Shown here one piece after another: positions 11,138-22,887 of a DNA stretch of 64,000 nucleotides (positions within the stretch are counted from its first letter, which is position 1; the number at the start of each line of letters is the position of its first letter). This DNA is from Sweltsa coloradensis (lineage: Eukaryota; Arthropoda; Insecta; Plecoptera; Chloroperlidae), in assembly GCA_024449915.1 (NCBI GenBank), contig JAMZAV010001431.1, forward strand, positions 85,839 to 149,838, written 5' to 3'. Both the position numbers and the translations under genes were made by a program. The notes beneath the pieces are model-generated. The model did no database searches. It was not told where the DNA came from and saw nothing but the letters and a program-made list of their open reading frames with translations.

Positions 11138-14051
11138 TTGGATGAGCGAAGCGAAGACTTCAATTTCACTGACCCCTCAAAAAATTTAGCTCCAATGTTT
11201 CTTTTTTTCTTTTTTTTCTTTTTTTTCTGTCTTGTTTGTTCGCACGCTACCGGGAAAACGGCATATGCGATCTTGATGCAAATTGGAGGGAACCTTCGAA
11301 ATCTCTGAACTTCGACTTGACACGTTTTTGGGTACAATCGAAGAAATATTCTTATGAATATCGTACTTTTACGTTTTTTTTTTCGATTTAAGTGCGATAT
11401 TTTCGTGACATTTGGGCCAATTTTTGACCAAACGGGTGTAGTCCGTGGAACAAGCTGCTTAAACTATAGGAACATTTCAAATCCGGAACAGCACCAAAAT
11501 TTAGGAGCAGGTCAAAGACATATTTAGAATGTTATTTTCACGGGGGACACGCATGGTAGCAAATAAGTCACCTGTCATGGCGCCCACAAGATGGCCGCCA
11601 AAATAATTCTTAAAATTGCTGCAACTCGAGAAGTAATCATCAGTTTTGGAAAAACTTGGTTTTGTTTTATTTCGCTTTTAATGCTCTAACAAAAAATGTC
11701 ATTAAAAATTTTACCGTAAATACATAGTTTTAATTATATTTATATATTATTACAAGTTTTTGCAATTATAGCACTTTTTGGTTATACATATAATTTATTT
11801 ATACGTAGAATTCGCTAGATTGTCATAAATTTTCAGACTATACTAAAATAACGCCTTTAAAATTTCCAAAATTTTAGGTCCTGAAACGAAATTCTTGTAA
11901 ATTTTTGATTAACTAATTAATGAAATTAAGCATTAATTAAAGTCCAATTAAAAGTTTCTTATTACGTAAAAAGTCACGTAGTGTATCACACAAGAACAAT
12001 ATAACCACAATGAACCAAAAAATATTGGGTTTTCCAAAATTAATTCCAATCACTTTCCTATTAATTCAATTAATTCCATTAATTAAAAATAATGACAATA
12101 ATCTAAATTAATTTGTAAATTAACACAATGTGGTCGACCTTGGAATCATTTTTAAGCTAGTTTTAAGACGAATAAATGTAATGAAAAAATAATCAATTAA
12201 ATTAATTAATCACCGAATTAATTACATTTTTGTTAAATTATCTTACTTTTGACATATGTCTTGTTATGTTTACCTGAAACTCGATCGTCGTCATAAAATT
12301 TTACCACTTTACTAAACATAATGCCAAAAGAATCCAAATTGTCATGTCAAGAAACAAATTTCCCATAACTTTCCGATTAATTAAGTAATTTTAAATTTAA
12401 GAAATTCTTTAATCTCAAAATTGTTGTTTACAAACCACGTAGCACATACAAAATGACAACAGGGGTATTAAATATTAAACAATGCGAGTATAATTTTTTG
12501 AAATAAATAGTCCAAAAATGAAGTTTATTCTACTTTCCCGTTAATTGACTTAGTGCATTAAAATTAAAATTATTGATTTTTTCACCATTTGTTGTGTAAA
12601 AATTAAAAACAGCTAAACTAGGAACCATTTGCAAGCTTATTTTACCGGAAAATAAATTTTGTGGGGGATTCAATTAACAGGAAAATAGCATGAACTTAAT
12701 TTTGGACTATTTATTTTCAAAATTATACTTGCATTGTTTATATTTGATAAATCCTGTTGGGATTTTGTATGTGCTACATGGTTGTAAACAACAATTATTG
12801 AGATTAAAGAATTTCTTCAATTAATTACTTAATTAATCGGTAAGTTATAAGAATTTTGATTCATGACATGGCATTTTGGATTCATTGGCATTAGTTAGTA
12901 AAATGGTAAAATTTTATGACGATCGATCAAGTTTCAGGTAAACATAACAAGACATATGTCAAAAGTGAGATAATTTAACTAAAATGTAATTAATTCGGTG
13001 ATTAATTAATTTAATTAATTATTTTTTCATTACATTTATTCGTCTTAAAACTAGCTTAAAAATGATTCCAAGGTCGACCACATTGTGTTAATTTTACAAA
13101 ATTAATTGAGATTATTGTCATTATTTTTAATTAATTGAATTAATTGAATTAATAGGAAAGTGATTGGAATTAATTTTTGGAACTAATATTTTTTTGGTTC
13201 ATTGTGGTTATATTGTTCTTGTGTGATACACTACGTGACTTTGGTACGTGAATAAGAAACTTTTAATTGGACTTTAATTAATGCTTAATTTCATTAATTA
13301 ATTAATAAAAAATTTACAAGAATTTCGTTTCAGGACCTAAAATTTTGGATTTAATGGCGTTATTTTAGTATAGTCTGAAAATTTAATGACAATCTAACGA
13401 ATTCTACGTATAAATAATTATATTTATACCAAAAAGTGCTATAATTGCAATTCATTGTAATAATATATAAATATAAATTAAAAGTATTGTATTTACGGTA
13501 AAATTTCAAAAAAAACATTTTTTGTAGAGCATTAAAAATTGAATAAAACAATACCTGGTTTATCCAAAATCTGATGATTACTTCTTGAGTACAGCAATTT
13601 TAAGAATAATTTTGGCGGCCATCTTGTGGACGCCATGACAGGTGACTTATTTGCTACATGCGTGTCCCCCGTGAAAATAACATTCTAAAATACGTCTTTT
13701 ACCTGTTCCTAAATTTTGGTGCTGGTTTCCGGATTGAAATGTTTTTACGCTTGTTCCACGACTAGTGGGGGCTACAACGTCCATATTTGACATGGACATT
13801 ATGGTAATGGTTATGTACTGCTTTCTGAAAGAAAAAGTTGAAAAAGTTAGAGAATCCATAGAATAAAGGTTTTAATATGAGTTTTTTGAGGTACATAATA
13901 ACAATTAACAAGTAACGATAGAAACTTGACAACAATCACCTACAATGCATTCAAAAAAAGCACTTGCGAAGAAAAAAGTGGTCCCACGCTAACTAAAAAC
14001 TTACAAAAAAAGCTCATCCATCAACGCGGCGGGACTTGAGCGTTTTCCAAG
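11138..14051 (+). mobile_element. Helitron2/HINE-like element, split by a 2.3-kb palindrome
   Basis: The left end is TTGGATGAGCGAAGCGAAG. The right end has the subterminal inverted copy GCTCATCCATC, then the stem AACGC...GCGTT, then TTCCAAG where other copies have TTCCTAG. The host element is about 590 bp once the insertion at 11439-13764 is removed. Its halves align with the copies at 54.4-60.1 kb, including the ATTTCGTGC-type, GATTGTACCC-type and GAGAGCGAACAAACAGAC-type segments, here inverted. There is no coding capacity. The family assignment rests on end structure, not on a Rep/helicase gene. Confidence 0.7.
11439..13764. repeat. long foldback (palindromic) element with arms of about 1.1 kb
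   Basis: The termini are TAGTCCGTGGAACAAG on the left and the inverted CTTGTTCCACGACTA on the right. The arms (about 11439-12545 and 12668-13764) are inverted copies throughout, with mismatches and small indels. They surround a spacer of about 120 bp. GTG flanks both sides (11436-11438 and 13765-13767) and occurs once in empty copies of the host element, so a 3-bp target duplication is likely. Reading frames are AT-rich and short. The superfamily is unknown. Confidence 0.85.
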
Positions 14052-15223
14052 TGTATTGCACATGTACATCGGATGTACGATTTTTATTCTCAATTGTTAT
14101 TATTGTCTTAATATAAAATTGCTACCACGCGTGTCTGTAGATATAATATTTTACATATTATGTTAGGAGTGTGCAGGAAAACTGTGTACATTACTTGATT
14201 TGACTTGATTTACCTGCGTGTTTCTATAGTGTCAGCTTGTCCTGTATACGAATAATATGTTTATAAATTGTTACACTTGTAGAAAATGTGCCACATTTTA
14301 TGTATTACTTTTCCGTTTTCTGTGGTTAGGGTGTTTGGTTTTTAGTGAAAACTGTGTCAAAGTATTGTATTAGGCCTATTCTCTTTAACTTTCAGAAGAG
14401 TGAGTCATAAGATAAATTATGCTTGTAGCAGATGATGCGTGCATGAAAGAGGTCGGCCGAGGCCTAAGGAAGGAAGTGAGCTCGAGCCTCAAGGTTTTCT
14501 CGTATTCCTGGGAGTGATCAGTGACTGGCACAACTAGCTTTCCTTTCTTGTTTCAGAAATAGAATTAGACTCGACTTGCGATAATTAATGAGAGAAATTC
14601 GGAGGTTCTTCCCCAGAGATGTTCAGACATCATGGAAGACAAGGTAGTACAATATGTACCGGATGTACCGAACTTCCGGGTAGTTCAAGCCCTTTATCTT
14701 ATAACCTGCTGGTCTGCTGTGTTAATGAAACAAGAGTTAAAGACAGAAATGTCAAAAACGAACAATTTGTCTTGTAAGTTTAAGAGCGTTCTGGCTCCGA
14801 AATTCAAACGTAATTCTATAGGATGCTTTAATCATTCAAACAAGAATTTTATCTTTTAGTTTACTCGTGAGCCCCGAGACAAAGAATCGAAAACAATGTT
14901 ATTTATTGTAAATACGTCGAGGTGGAAGGCACTGCAGACTAATATAGGCTCTTCGTGAAGTGGGAATAAAATATACCCATTGCTTCTAAATTGTAGAAAG
15001 CCACGTTGCGCTTCCTCTATAGGTATGCTAGAACCAAATCAACGCCCAAAAAACCCGTAATCGCTATTAGTATTACAAGCATGTTTTCGTATAGATCCAC
15101 AAAACTATAAACCAGCATTGTCATTTTTCGGTTTCGGAAATTATAAACATTACAGGTGACGAACTATTTTCATGATTGTAACGTCCAAAACTTCAAATTA
15201 ATGTTATAAAGACGTCAAGAGGA
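14052..15223. other. no supported gene
   Basis: Mixed-composition sequence with one unrecognised 75-codon frame at 14632-14859. No repeat structure is evident. Confidence 0.4.
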
Positions 15224-15783
15224 AGGCTATTGAATCCACCTCTGAATTTGAAAGTCGAAGAAACATGTGGGCGGGACATATCCTCACTATCGGCCATTAT
15301 AATATGTCGATTAATTACAATAGTGTAGTAGTTAGCACATCTAGAGCAAAATTAATCGGTTTTCGGGATATATAGTTTCTAAACTCCTTTAGCTTCAGCT
15401 TCAGCTATTCGGACAAACAGATTTCTCAAATAACAGTTGGTGTACGATTGGTTTTGTCAAACGGTACATCACGATTTTTTTTCGAGTTTTGTATCGTCTG
15501 ACAAAAAAATCGTACACCAACTGTTATTTCAGAAATCTACTTGTCCTTATAACTGAAGCTGAAGATAAAGGTGTTTAGAAACTATATCCAGAAACTCGAT
15601 TCTCAAAATTTAATTTTGCACTAGATGTGCTGGCTACACTATTGTAAAAAAAAACGACGTACAATGAGTAATGACCGATAGTGAGGTTATGTCCCGCCCA
15701 AATTTTGTTTGCTTTCATTCAGCCCGCAGCCGACTTTAATGGACTTTAAAGGTTTTGACCCTTTAGGGTGATTACAATAGCCT
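15224..15783. repeat. foldback MITE
   Basis: The ends AGGCTATTGAATCCACC and GGTGATTACAATAGCCT are inverted. The arms run from 15224 to about 15448 and from about 15509 to 15783. They share long matching blocks, for example GGGCGGGACAT against ATGTCCCGCCC and CAGTTGGTGTACGAT against ATCGTACACCAACTG. A spacer of about 60 bp separates them. The AGGCTATT terminus resembles that of the palindrome at 46005-46630, suggesting related termini. TA flanks are absent here. Confidence 0.75.
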
Positions 15784-16483
15784 TTTGCTTTGAACCTCAT
15801 ACAATATTGAATGGTGTGCTCTAAAGCCGACGGTTGAATGAGAAAGATTAGTAACATGTCTCCACCTAGCATATTGCTGCTCATTTATCGAATGGGGCAC
15901 ACTGCACAACCATGGCGTATAAGTAGAGGTACGTGAAAATAGCATTTTCAAGTATCATTTTATTGCATTTTGTAGAATCTATTGTGGGGTCACCTCAAAA
16001 ACAATTGTTGATACATTGAAGAGTTGTCATATTATGATTTTGAAAATTAGGTCATCAAGGTTGCAATCAATATCATGCACACACCACGATGTGTATAAAC
16101 AAACTATCCCTACTATGGGAAAAAAAATGGGACTGGAAAACCTTAATTTTAAGTTAAAATATAGCGCTTTGTATAGCATCTATTCACAAAACGCTATTTT
16201 CACGTCGTACCTCTACGTATAAGTAACCTACTTGGGTGAGTTCGTTGTTGAATGTTGCTCTTCTAAGCGATACGAGGATGAAAGACAATACAATGCGTGA
16301 TCCGAAACCAATCGCTGTGGACCTGCGCACCAACCGGAGAAAAATAATTAGCAGAGTCCCGGGTTCGAGCTCTGGGCAATACCGGATGATACCACCAGCA
16401 CAATGTCAACAATACTAATCTAAACGATTGGCTGAAGAAGTCCCTTGATGAATCAAAGAAGTAGGAGAGCACCTCAAAATCCA

Positions 16484-16542
16484 TGTCTAAGCCAGGATTC
16501 AAACCTGGGGAAGTAGACTTCATACTTTCTACCACTCCACGC
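16484..16542 (-). pseudogene. tRNA-like fragment
   Basis: The minus strand has a T-arm-like CCCAGGTTTGAATCCTGG preceded by an A-box-like TGGAGTGGTAGAAAG. No clear acceptor or anticodon stem is present. Probably part of an old SINE. Confidence 0.25.
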
Positions 16543-16634
16543 CTAGAAGCGACCTCGGACCACGACAATTTTCGTATTTGGATGATGTGATTTCTTTGAC
16601 TGCACAAACTATTACGTATAGGCACTACCGGTAC

Positions 16635-16720
16635 GTTCTAAATAGTGATTGTTGAGTTTAACGCAACGAGGGTAGGCGTTCTAAATAGTGATTGTTGAGT
16701 TTAACGCAACGAGGGTAGGC
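16635..16720. repeat. exact 43-bp tandem duplication
   Basis: Two identical adjacent units of 43 bp begin GTTCTAAATAGTGATTG at 16635 and 16678. No divergence is visible, so the event is recent. Confidence 0.95.
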
Positions 16721-17052
16721 GGGACGATCAGGGACCGAAGCGAATCAACATACAGTTACTTATACTGGTTTCTTACTGGACCGGTCACCCTCCCACACGA
16801 CACTACACTTGTCGACCCAAGGCTGCTTAACTTTGGTGTTGTATAAGAACCAGTACAACCGTTATAACCTGTGTGAAAGTATTGCACTAACCTGCACCTT
16901 CAGTAACTGCTTATATTATACATAATCACATTCAATACATTGATTGCATGAACGGAAGCAAAGAAACATAATATAGGAAGCAATGCTCACTAATGATTTC
17001 TTTTTGTCGGAACTAAAAAATAAATTAGCATAAGGATCACACTATAGGACAT

Positions 17053-17124
17053 AGAATGATCTAGCTTTGACTGTGATATTCCTTATTCTTAAAAGGAATA
17101 TCACAGTTAAATCTAGATCATTCT
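17053..17124. repeat. short perfect-ended hairpin
   Basis: AGAATGATCTAG and TGTGATATTCCTT are mirrored by AAGGAATATCACA and CTAGATCATTCT, giving arms of about 32 bp with a short loop. It could be a tiny MITE or a deletion remnant of one. Confidence 0.75.
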
Positions 17125-18759
17125 GAACCCTCACGGTGTCAACTAGAAAAAAATATCTCCAAAAGTCGATTCTCAACCGAGTATTTTCATACTTATCAAT
17201 TTTAGGTTTGGCGAGCCACTTGCCCACAAGAACATGATCTACATGATAGTATAATCTGTACCGGTTGGTTTAGATTAGTATATAACTTGGTTAAGATACA
17301 TAATATTTTGTAGGACAGTAAGCTACAGCTGCATGATTAGCCCGCGGCCCACCTGGTGTGACCTATACACAGTACCATATAACGATAAACATTGGTAACA
17401 CGTATTTGAAGCTTAGCTGTTGTTTTTGTTTATGATGGCGATTCACAAGTCAAGCCACTCATATATTATCAAACGTGTTTACAGCTGTTGTGATGTGTGC
17501 CATCTAGTGAAGTAGAGCTCTAATCATGTTTAATATAAAACACACATAAGGTCAATCTAACACCAGACCATCCCCTAAAGTGTGGACCTCAACCTTTAAC
17601 ATCGTATTCGTAGAAGAATGTACTTGAACTTCTATCTAAATCCTGTAATAACAATCATTATCAAAATGCCCCCTAAAGCGTCAATTTAGAGTTAGACCCG
17701 AGGCAACGAGTCTGCCTGCCCCAAACAAACTCCCGCCTCTGACCACAAGCTATCAGCAGAGACACCCCAGATTACGAGTTGTACAACTTGTAATCACAGT
17801 CTTCGTCAATCATGCTGCCTTTTATGGCCATCAGAAGCCGACATAGGCATCCGCGTAACATTTTCATCTCATGGGGAATGAGCCCAATGAGTGCGCAGAT
17901 TCAACGTAGGGACGTTTTCTCGGTATTCGAGTGAGTGTTTGCGTTGCAGATTGAGCAAGGCACTGTAGATAAAATTATGAGTTAGCGAAGCTCCTCTACA
18001 TGCTTTGCTTGCTCTCCGTCAGTCCGTCCGTCTGTTCGTTTGTCACGTTTCACTATAAAAACCAAACGTTCGTTTGAAATTGGTCACATGGCATTTATTT
18101 TCTTGATTATTCAGGGTCAAGGATGATACATAATGTTTTGGGACCCTAAAAGCGGGAAGGGCGGAAAGAGCCCCCCCCCCCCCCAATTACAAGTTTGAAT
18201 ATTCATCTCTGCTCGGCATCACCACCACACCACTAATGAAGGCTGGAACAAGTGTGGAAACATAAACTGTAAGGTTAAAGGGGCTACTCCTCCCTAAAAT
18301 AGTTTATCATCGTAACAAAGCGATCATGACATGGTAGGTAGGTCTAAACATCATATGTCATTTTAGTTCGTTGCACTGCAAGAAATTGTAGTCTAACTCA
18401 AAATTTGGAAAAATATGGATTTGTGATATTTGTTAACGTGCAGGCTTAGAAAGGCCTATGCACTATTATTCTTAATTATTAACTTGATTACACATCTGCA
18501 TTAATTAATTCTACATCTTAATTAATCAAGTGTCTTGTTTCCTTAAAATCTGCCTGAAGTTAATTAATATCCATTATCATTCGTGTCTGTAGGTTGAGAG
18601 CGAACACACTAGACTAGAGAAATAAAATCTCCTCGCATTGAACTCCCACGAAGAACAACAAGGTACTTACTTCTTTGTTTGGAACAAGAACGACACACGC
18701 TCGCACACACACAAACACACGCGCGATGAGAGCAGGTAGAAGAGTTGTACACCAGCCGA
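17125..18759. other. no supported gene
   Basis: A short segment near 17985-18050 (GCGAAGC..., then CGTCAGTCCGTCCGTCTG) resembles termini of interspersed repeats in this window. A C-tract lies at about 18171-18184. No coding feature is evident. Confidence 0.4.
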
Positions 18760-19830
18760 CAGTTGGCCGTGAACTGAGAGTACCGACGACCACCTGTCTG
18801 CTGGCTGGTCGGTGCAGACGCCGCGGTAGAGCCACGCGCCACGCACCTGTCAGGTGGGGAGTGGGGGGAGTGCTCATAGAGGGGCGACGGCTGCTAAGGC
18901 CCTGTCTCCTAAGCCCCTGAACCTTTTTTTGTCTTCTAAGCCCCATGTGACCGACTGTTGTGTAACTCGTTGGGCAGCGGGCCTTAGAAGAATTAGTTCG
19001 ACCGGGCTAAAAATCTTCTAAGGCCTGTCTCCTAACGCCCGCACTATGTTTTTGTTCGGTCCCACACGTTGCGAAGCGGGCTCTACTTTCCAATGTGGTA
19101 TGTGGTGTAACCATAAATTCGTAAATGGGGGTAGAGTGTTAGGTAAGGGTAGGTAAGCTAAGTTAGGTTAGGTTAGTAATAAAAGATAATCAAAGACAAA
19201 ACAAGCAAAATTAAGAAAGGATATGAAAACAAGTCACTGCTACTGGCAACGTTCACGATTGTGATCTTCGTGTTGACCTCAGTACACGTCTTGCGGTATC
19301 TTGCGGGCGTTAGGAGACATGGCCTTAGAAGACTTTTAGTCTCTTAAAGCCCGGTCGAGTTTGTCTTCTAATGCCCGCTTCACAACCGTGGGAACGAACA
19401 AATACATCGTGCGGGCGCTAGAAGACATGGCCGTAGAAGACTTTTAGTCTCTTAAAGCCTGGTCGAGCTTGTCTTCTAAAGCCCGTTGCGCAACGTGTAG
19501 CACAACCGTCGGTACAGGGCTTAGAATACAAAAAGGCAGGGTCTTAGGAGACAAGGCCTTAGAATACTTTTAGCCTCTTAAAGCCCGTTAGAGTTTGTCT
19601 TCTAAAGCCCGCTTCACAACCGTGGGAACGAACAAATACATCGTGCGGACGTTAGGAGACATGGCCTTAGAAGACCGCACTGATAGAGGTAGCCCATAGC
19701 TCACTGCTATCTGGTCGGTCTAGTCGTTGCGATATCACGCGCCTAACTGTCAGGTAGGAGGTGGTGGGAGTACTGTGTGATGAATGTTGATAGAGGTAGC
19801 CCAAGCTCGCTGCTGGCTGGTCGGTCGGTC
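18760..19830. repeat. inverted and tandem array of roughly 110-bp repeats with flanking duplication
   Basis: Units containing GCGGGCGTTAGGAGACATGG and AGCCCG/GTCTTCTAA motifs begin near 19303, 19411, about 19528 and 19644, a period of about 108-117 bp. Diverged units in opposite orientation occupy about 18887-19080, separated by about 220 bp of unrelated sequence. Outside the array, the segment around 18800-18875 (CTGGTCGGT, CACGC, CTGTCAGGTGGG) is repeated in diverged form at about 19708-19775, and in part at 19795-19825. It looks like a local amplification. Confidence 0.7.
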
Positions 19831-20194
19831 TTGAGATGTATCTAGATTTTTGTAAGTCGAAAAGTGAATTAATAATTGGTTCATTTTGAATGAAAACATG
19901 AAAATGATCCAAAATTTGTGTGAGATGTTTTTAATTAGAGGTTATTTTGATAAAAGTATAAGCACCAATATTTTAGTTTAAACAGTGGGAAAGACCCAGA
20001 TTTGGTATCTTTTTGATTCTATATCTCACTCCTCTATAACACAACAAACACACAAACAATGAAGAATAAAATAAATGATATCATTATTAGGATATAGCAT
20101 AATTACTAAAGGACATGCGTGTAAGCAAAGTGCTGTTCGCTCGGCTGACTGATGCCGCAGGTGATTGAAATTTTGCACAGTTGTCACGGAAGTG

Positions 20195-20613
20195 AGCAGC
20201 GGTTTAGCCGAGCTCGTTTAAACGGTTCCCACTCGAACACCGAAGTTAAGCAGAATCGGCTGTGGTCTGGGTAGAGGTGGGTGACCGCTCTGACTCGAAA
20301 CTCACGTATACCGCTGGTTAGAGCAGATGGAGGGTTCGAAAGCTAGGTAACGGCTTCGTTCTCCTTGTCGTCTGCTCGGCAGTCCGGGTTAGTGGAGGAA
20401 CCTACATGAATTCAAGTTACACCGTCCGTCGGATGGGACGTTACGCCGTTGGTCCCCTTGGTACTTTTCGAAAGGAGTAGGCTACGTGACGGTACCGGGT
20501 TTCCCCTCCTCCCTTCTGTTCATACTTCATTCTCATTTATCACCCCACTCATCGTCTCGATTAGCCAAATTTGCATAAATATGAGACGTTTAAACAATAT
20601 TCAATCATTAATC
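20195..20613 (+). mobile_element. 5S rRNA-derived SINE (SINE3 type), copy 1
   Basis: The first 90-100 bp follow eukaryotic 5S rRNA, including CACCGAAGTTAAGCAG (box A region) and GGTGGGTGACCGCT (box C region). The body shares long blocks with copy 2 (CTCACGTATACCGCTGG, GGATGGGACGTTA, GTACTTTTCGAAAGGAGTAG). It ends in CAATATTCAATCATTAA. It is flanked by an 11-bp target duplication, TCACGGAAGTG, at 20184-20194 and 20614-20624. The 5S part would serve as an internal RNA polymerase III promoter. It is not a functional 5S gene: it diverges and is fused to unrelated sequence. Confidence 0.9.
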
Positions 20614-21593
20614 TCACGGAAGTGGAAGTAAAGGGCTCTACAGTCATACTTTTCAAAAATGTATTTAAATTATTATTTTTTTTAATTAATTGTTTTCCAC
20701 GTTTTTTGATTTTGTAAAAGTTCAAAACTGACGAAATTCTGCGACCTTAGGGCTGTCCATGCATGCTTTGTTGACAAATTTTGAAAGTTATATATATATA
20801 GTAGTGGGATGCTTCTTGGCCGAGCGAACAGTTATGTGCCAACTGACAATGTGTCCCATTCCCTTTTGATGGCAGCCGTTTACTTCATACGAAGTACACG
20901 ATATATTTTTATTAATTGAGCCTTTTTGTGGAAGAGTCGTAATCGAAACCTCTCGGTTTTGTATAGTCCCCTCAGGATGACTTAGCGGACCAAGCTGTAT
21001 TCTCCAGCATCACCTGCTGTATGTCTATACCGGAAGCTGTAGGGTCATCGCACGGTTTATGTAGCAGCTTCACTGCAATGTCAAGCCAGTGCGGCGGCGG
21101 CATTTGTGGCTAAATTCGATCACTATTCCAGGAATTGGCGTCGTTTAATGAGTACTAAAGACAAAGCAATAAATACCCAACAAACTAAGCTATTCGTCAA
21201 TAGAGCTGGGAGTCGAGTCTCTAATGTTGGTGATCGCGGGCTCGAATTCTGCCACTGGCAATCTCCACTTTCTACTTTAAATTATGTATTATATTATCTC
21301 AAAGTGAATGATTGAATGGTACAAGTTTGATGTTATGTTTTTATTGTAATTCTCACGAATTCTTTAGTTTTCCTAACTTATATACATATTATGTTTTAGC
21401 TCCTTTATCGTTCTAATTTTCTTTACCTTTGTCGTAAAGATGCCCGCTGCAGGGTTTAATTTAGGTGAAGCTATATTATAGGTTAAGGGTATGGGGAATT
21501 GAGTATAGGGAGTGTTCTAGAGATATTTAAGAGGACACAATACCAGCCATTCGCATAACCGCTTAGGAAATTCTCGTAAAACACTGTCAATAT

Positions 21594-21660
21594 TAGAGCT
21601 GGTGGGATTCGAACCCCTTGACCTCCCTAATCAGAGTCACACGCTATACGCATGACCCAT
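21594..21660 (-). pseudogene. tRNA-like sequence
   Basis: On the minus strand, GGTCATGCGTATAGC and GACTCTGATTAGGGAGGTC precede the T arm GGGGTTCGAATCCC. The central GACTCTGATTNGGGAGGTC is shared with the SINE head at 23905, so this may be a SINE head or a relative. Confidence 0.4.
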
Positions 21661-22035
21661 CTATGTGGGCGGTATCATTGAATATACACTTGCCTACACT
21701 TACACCTACGCAACTGCGGGCGGGTCCTGGCCCTCCCGTTAGTTTAGGGGGGCGCGTTTTAAAAAAACTTTGTAAGAAAAACAGTATTTCACACTGTTTG
21801 GAAAGTATTGTATTTTTGTTTTCGTTACTAAAATGACCGTCTTGTGAATCTAGCGGTTTGAAGGTGAAATCTAGCGGATATTTAGGAACTTTTAGCGTCC
21901 ACTACACAACAGTCAACAACACACAAACACGACATTATTTTGGTATTCCATTCAGCCCACAACTTTTTTCTAAAACGCACTCTAAAAACCTGATTTTCAA
22001 CATTTTCGCCTGCGGCGCTATTGTTGGGTGGCTTT

Positions 22036-22128
22036 ACCCCCCAACCCCCCCCCCCCCCCCCCCCCCACCCGTCACTTACGCGTCCCTATGTAATACCCCC
22101 CCGATATTACATAGCCCCCCCCCCCGAG
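22036..22128. repeat. C-rich simple repeat cluster
   Basis: Runs of C, up to about 20, are interrupted by short spacers. Open frames across it are poly-proline artefacts. Confidence 0.9.
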
Positions 22129-22456
22129 ATGAAAAGCCTGAATTCAACACTGGATGAGTGTATGTGTATAGAAATTTTGCGGGCGGGCCCATGAAACGAA
22201 GTTCCGCCACTGTCCAAACTCCAAAGCCTTGAGTGAGGATCGAGTTCCTCCCTCCAGCGTGAGAGTCCGAACCGAGCCACTCTGTGTGACAGGGACCTTG
22301 GATTGCACGTTCACTTCTGTACCGAGCCGAGACACACCCAGTATGAAGTCACACCCGAGTCCGACCCAACACTCGATACCGGGAACCACACGCAGATGGA
22401 CGAGCATTAATAACGGGCAATATCCCAGAAGAATATTGATAAAAGGATATTATATT

Positions 22457-22790
22457 TTAGACGAGGGAGCGAAGCGACTGTCTTACCATTCAACATAAAC
22501 GAAACTTAGCCTGTTTGTAATTTGTCTGTGAGTGAGTGAGTTCGCTTCAGAATGGCTGAACAGGTGGCGCCGAAATTTTAAACAGACCAGTCCTCAGGGT
22601 GCAGATAACATTTTGAGCAAACTCCGTTACGATTTAAATTCACAAGAATGAATATATTAAAAATAGGCTGAGAATGTCACATTTAATCTAACGTGAATAT
22701 ATTTTGTTCTTGAAGAAATCATTTTTATAAATTCATGTTTTGAATGTCAGGCGCGCGGTGAATGCATGCAATGACTAAGGTATAACAAAT
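22457..22790 (+). mobile_element. second copy of the repeat at 9326-9735, 3' truncated
   Basis: It starts AGACGAGGGAGCGAAGCGAC. It shares the blocks GGCGCCGAAATTTTAAACAG, TTACGATT, AAATAGGCTGAGAATGTC and CATGTTTTGAATGTCAGGCG with the 9.3-kb copy in the same order. The match stops soon after GAATGCATGCA; the 3' hairpin is missing. Confidence 0.6.
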
Positions 22791-22821
22791 CTCCACGCTA
22801 CCATCAAAAAGTTAAAAAAAT

Positions 22822-22887
22822 ATTCCGACGGGGGTTTGAATCCGGGTCTCCAACATTCCCGGTATAAAGGCGCCTTAGCCAACTACA
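22822..22887 (-). pseudogene. tRNA-like sequence
   Basis: The minus strand reads GTAGTTGGCTAAGGCGCC (D arm/A box), GGGAATGTTGGAGACCCGG (anticodon to variable region) and GATTCAAACCCCCG (T arm). The core is shared with 53435-53544 and 33623-33693. Stem pairing is poor, so it is probably a retroposed or element-embedded tRNA relic. Confidence 0.45.

Noticed and set aside
20223..20300. functional 5S rRNA gene
   Set aside because: It diverges from 5S and continues into a SINE body with target duplications; it is a retroposed derivative.
21858..22157. proline-rich 99-codon frame
   Set aside because: The proline run is the C-tract at 22036-22128.
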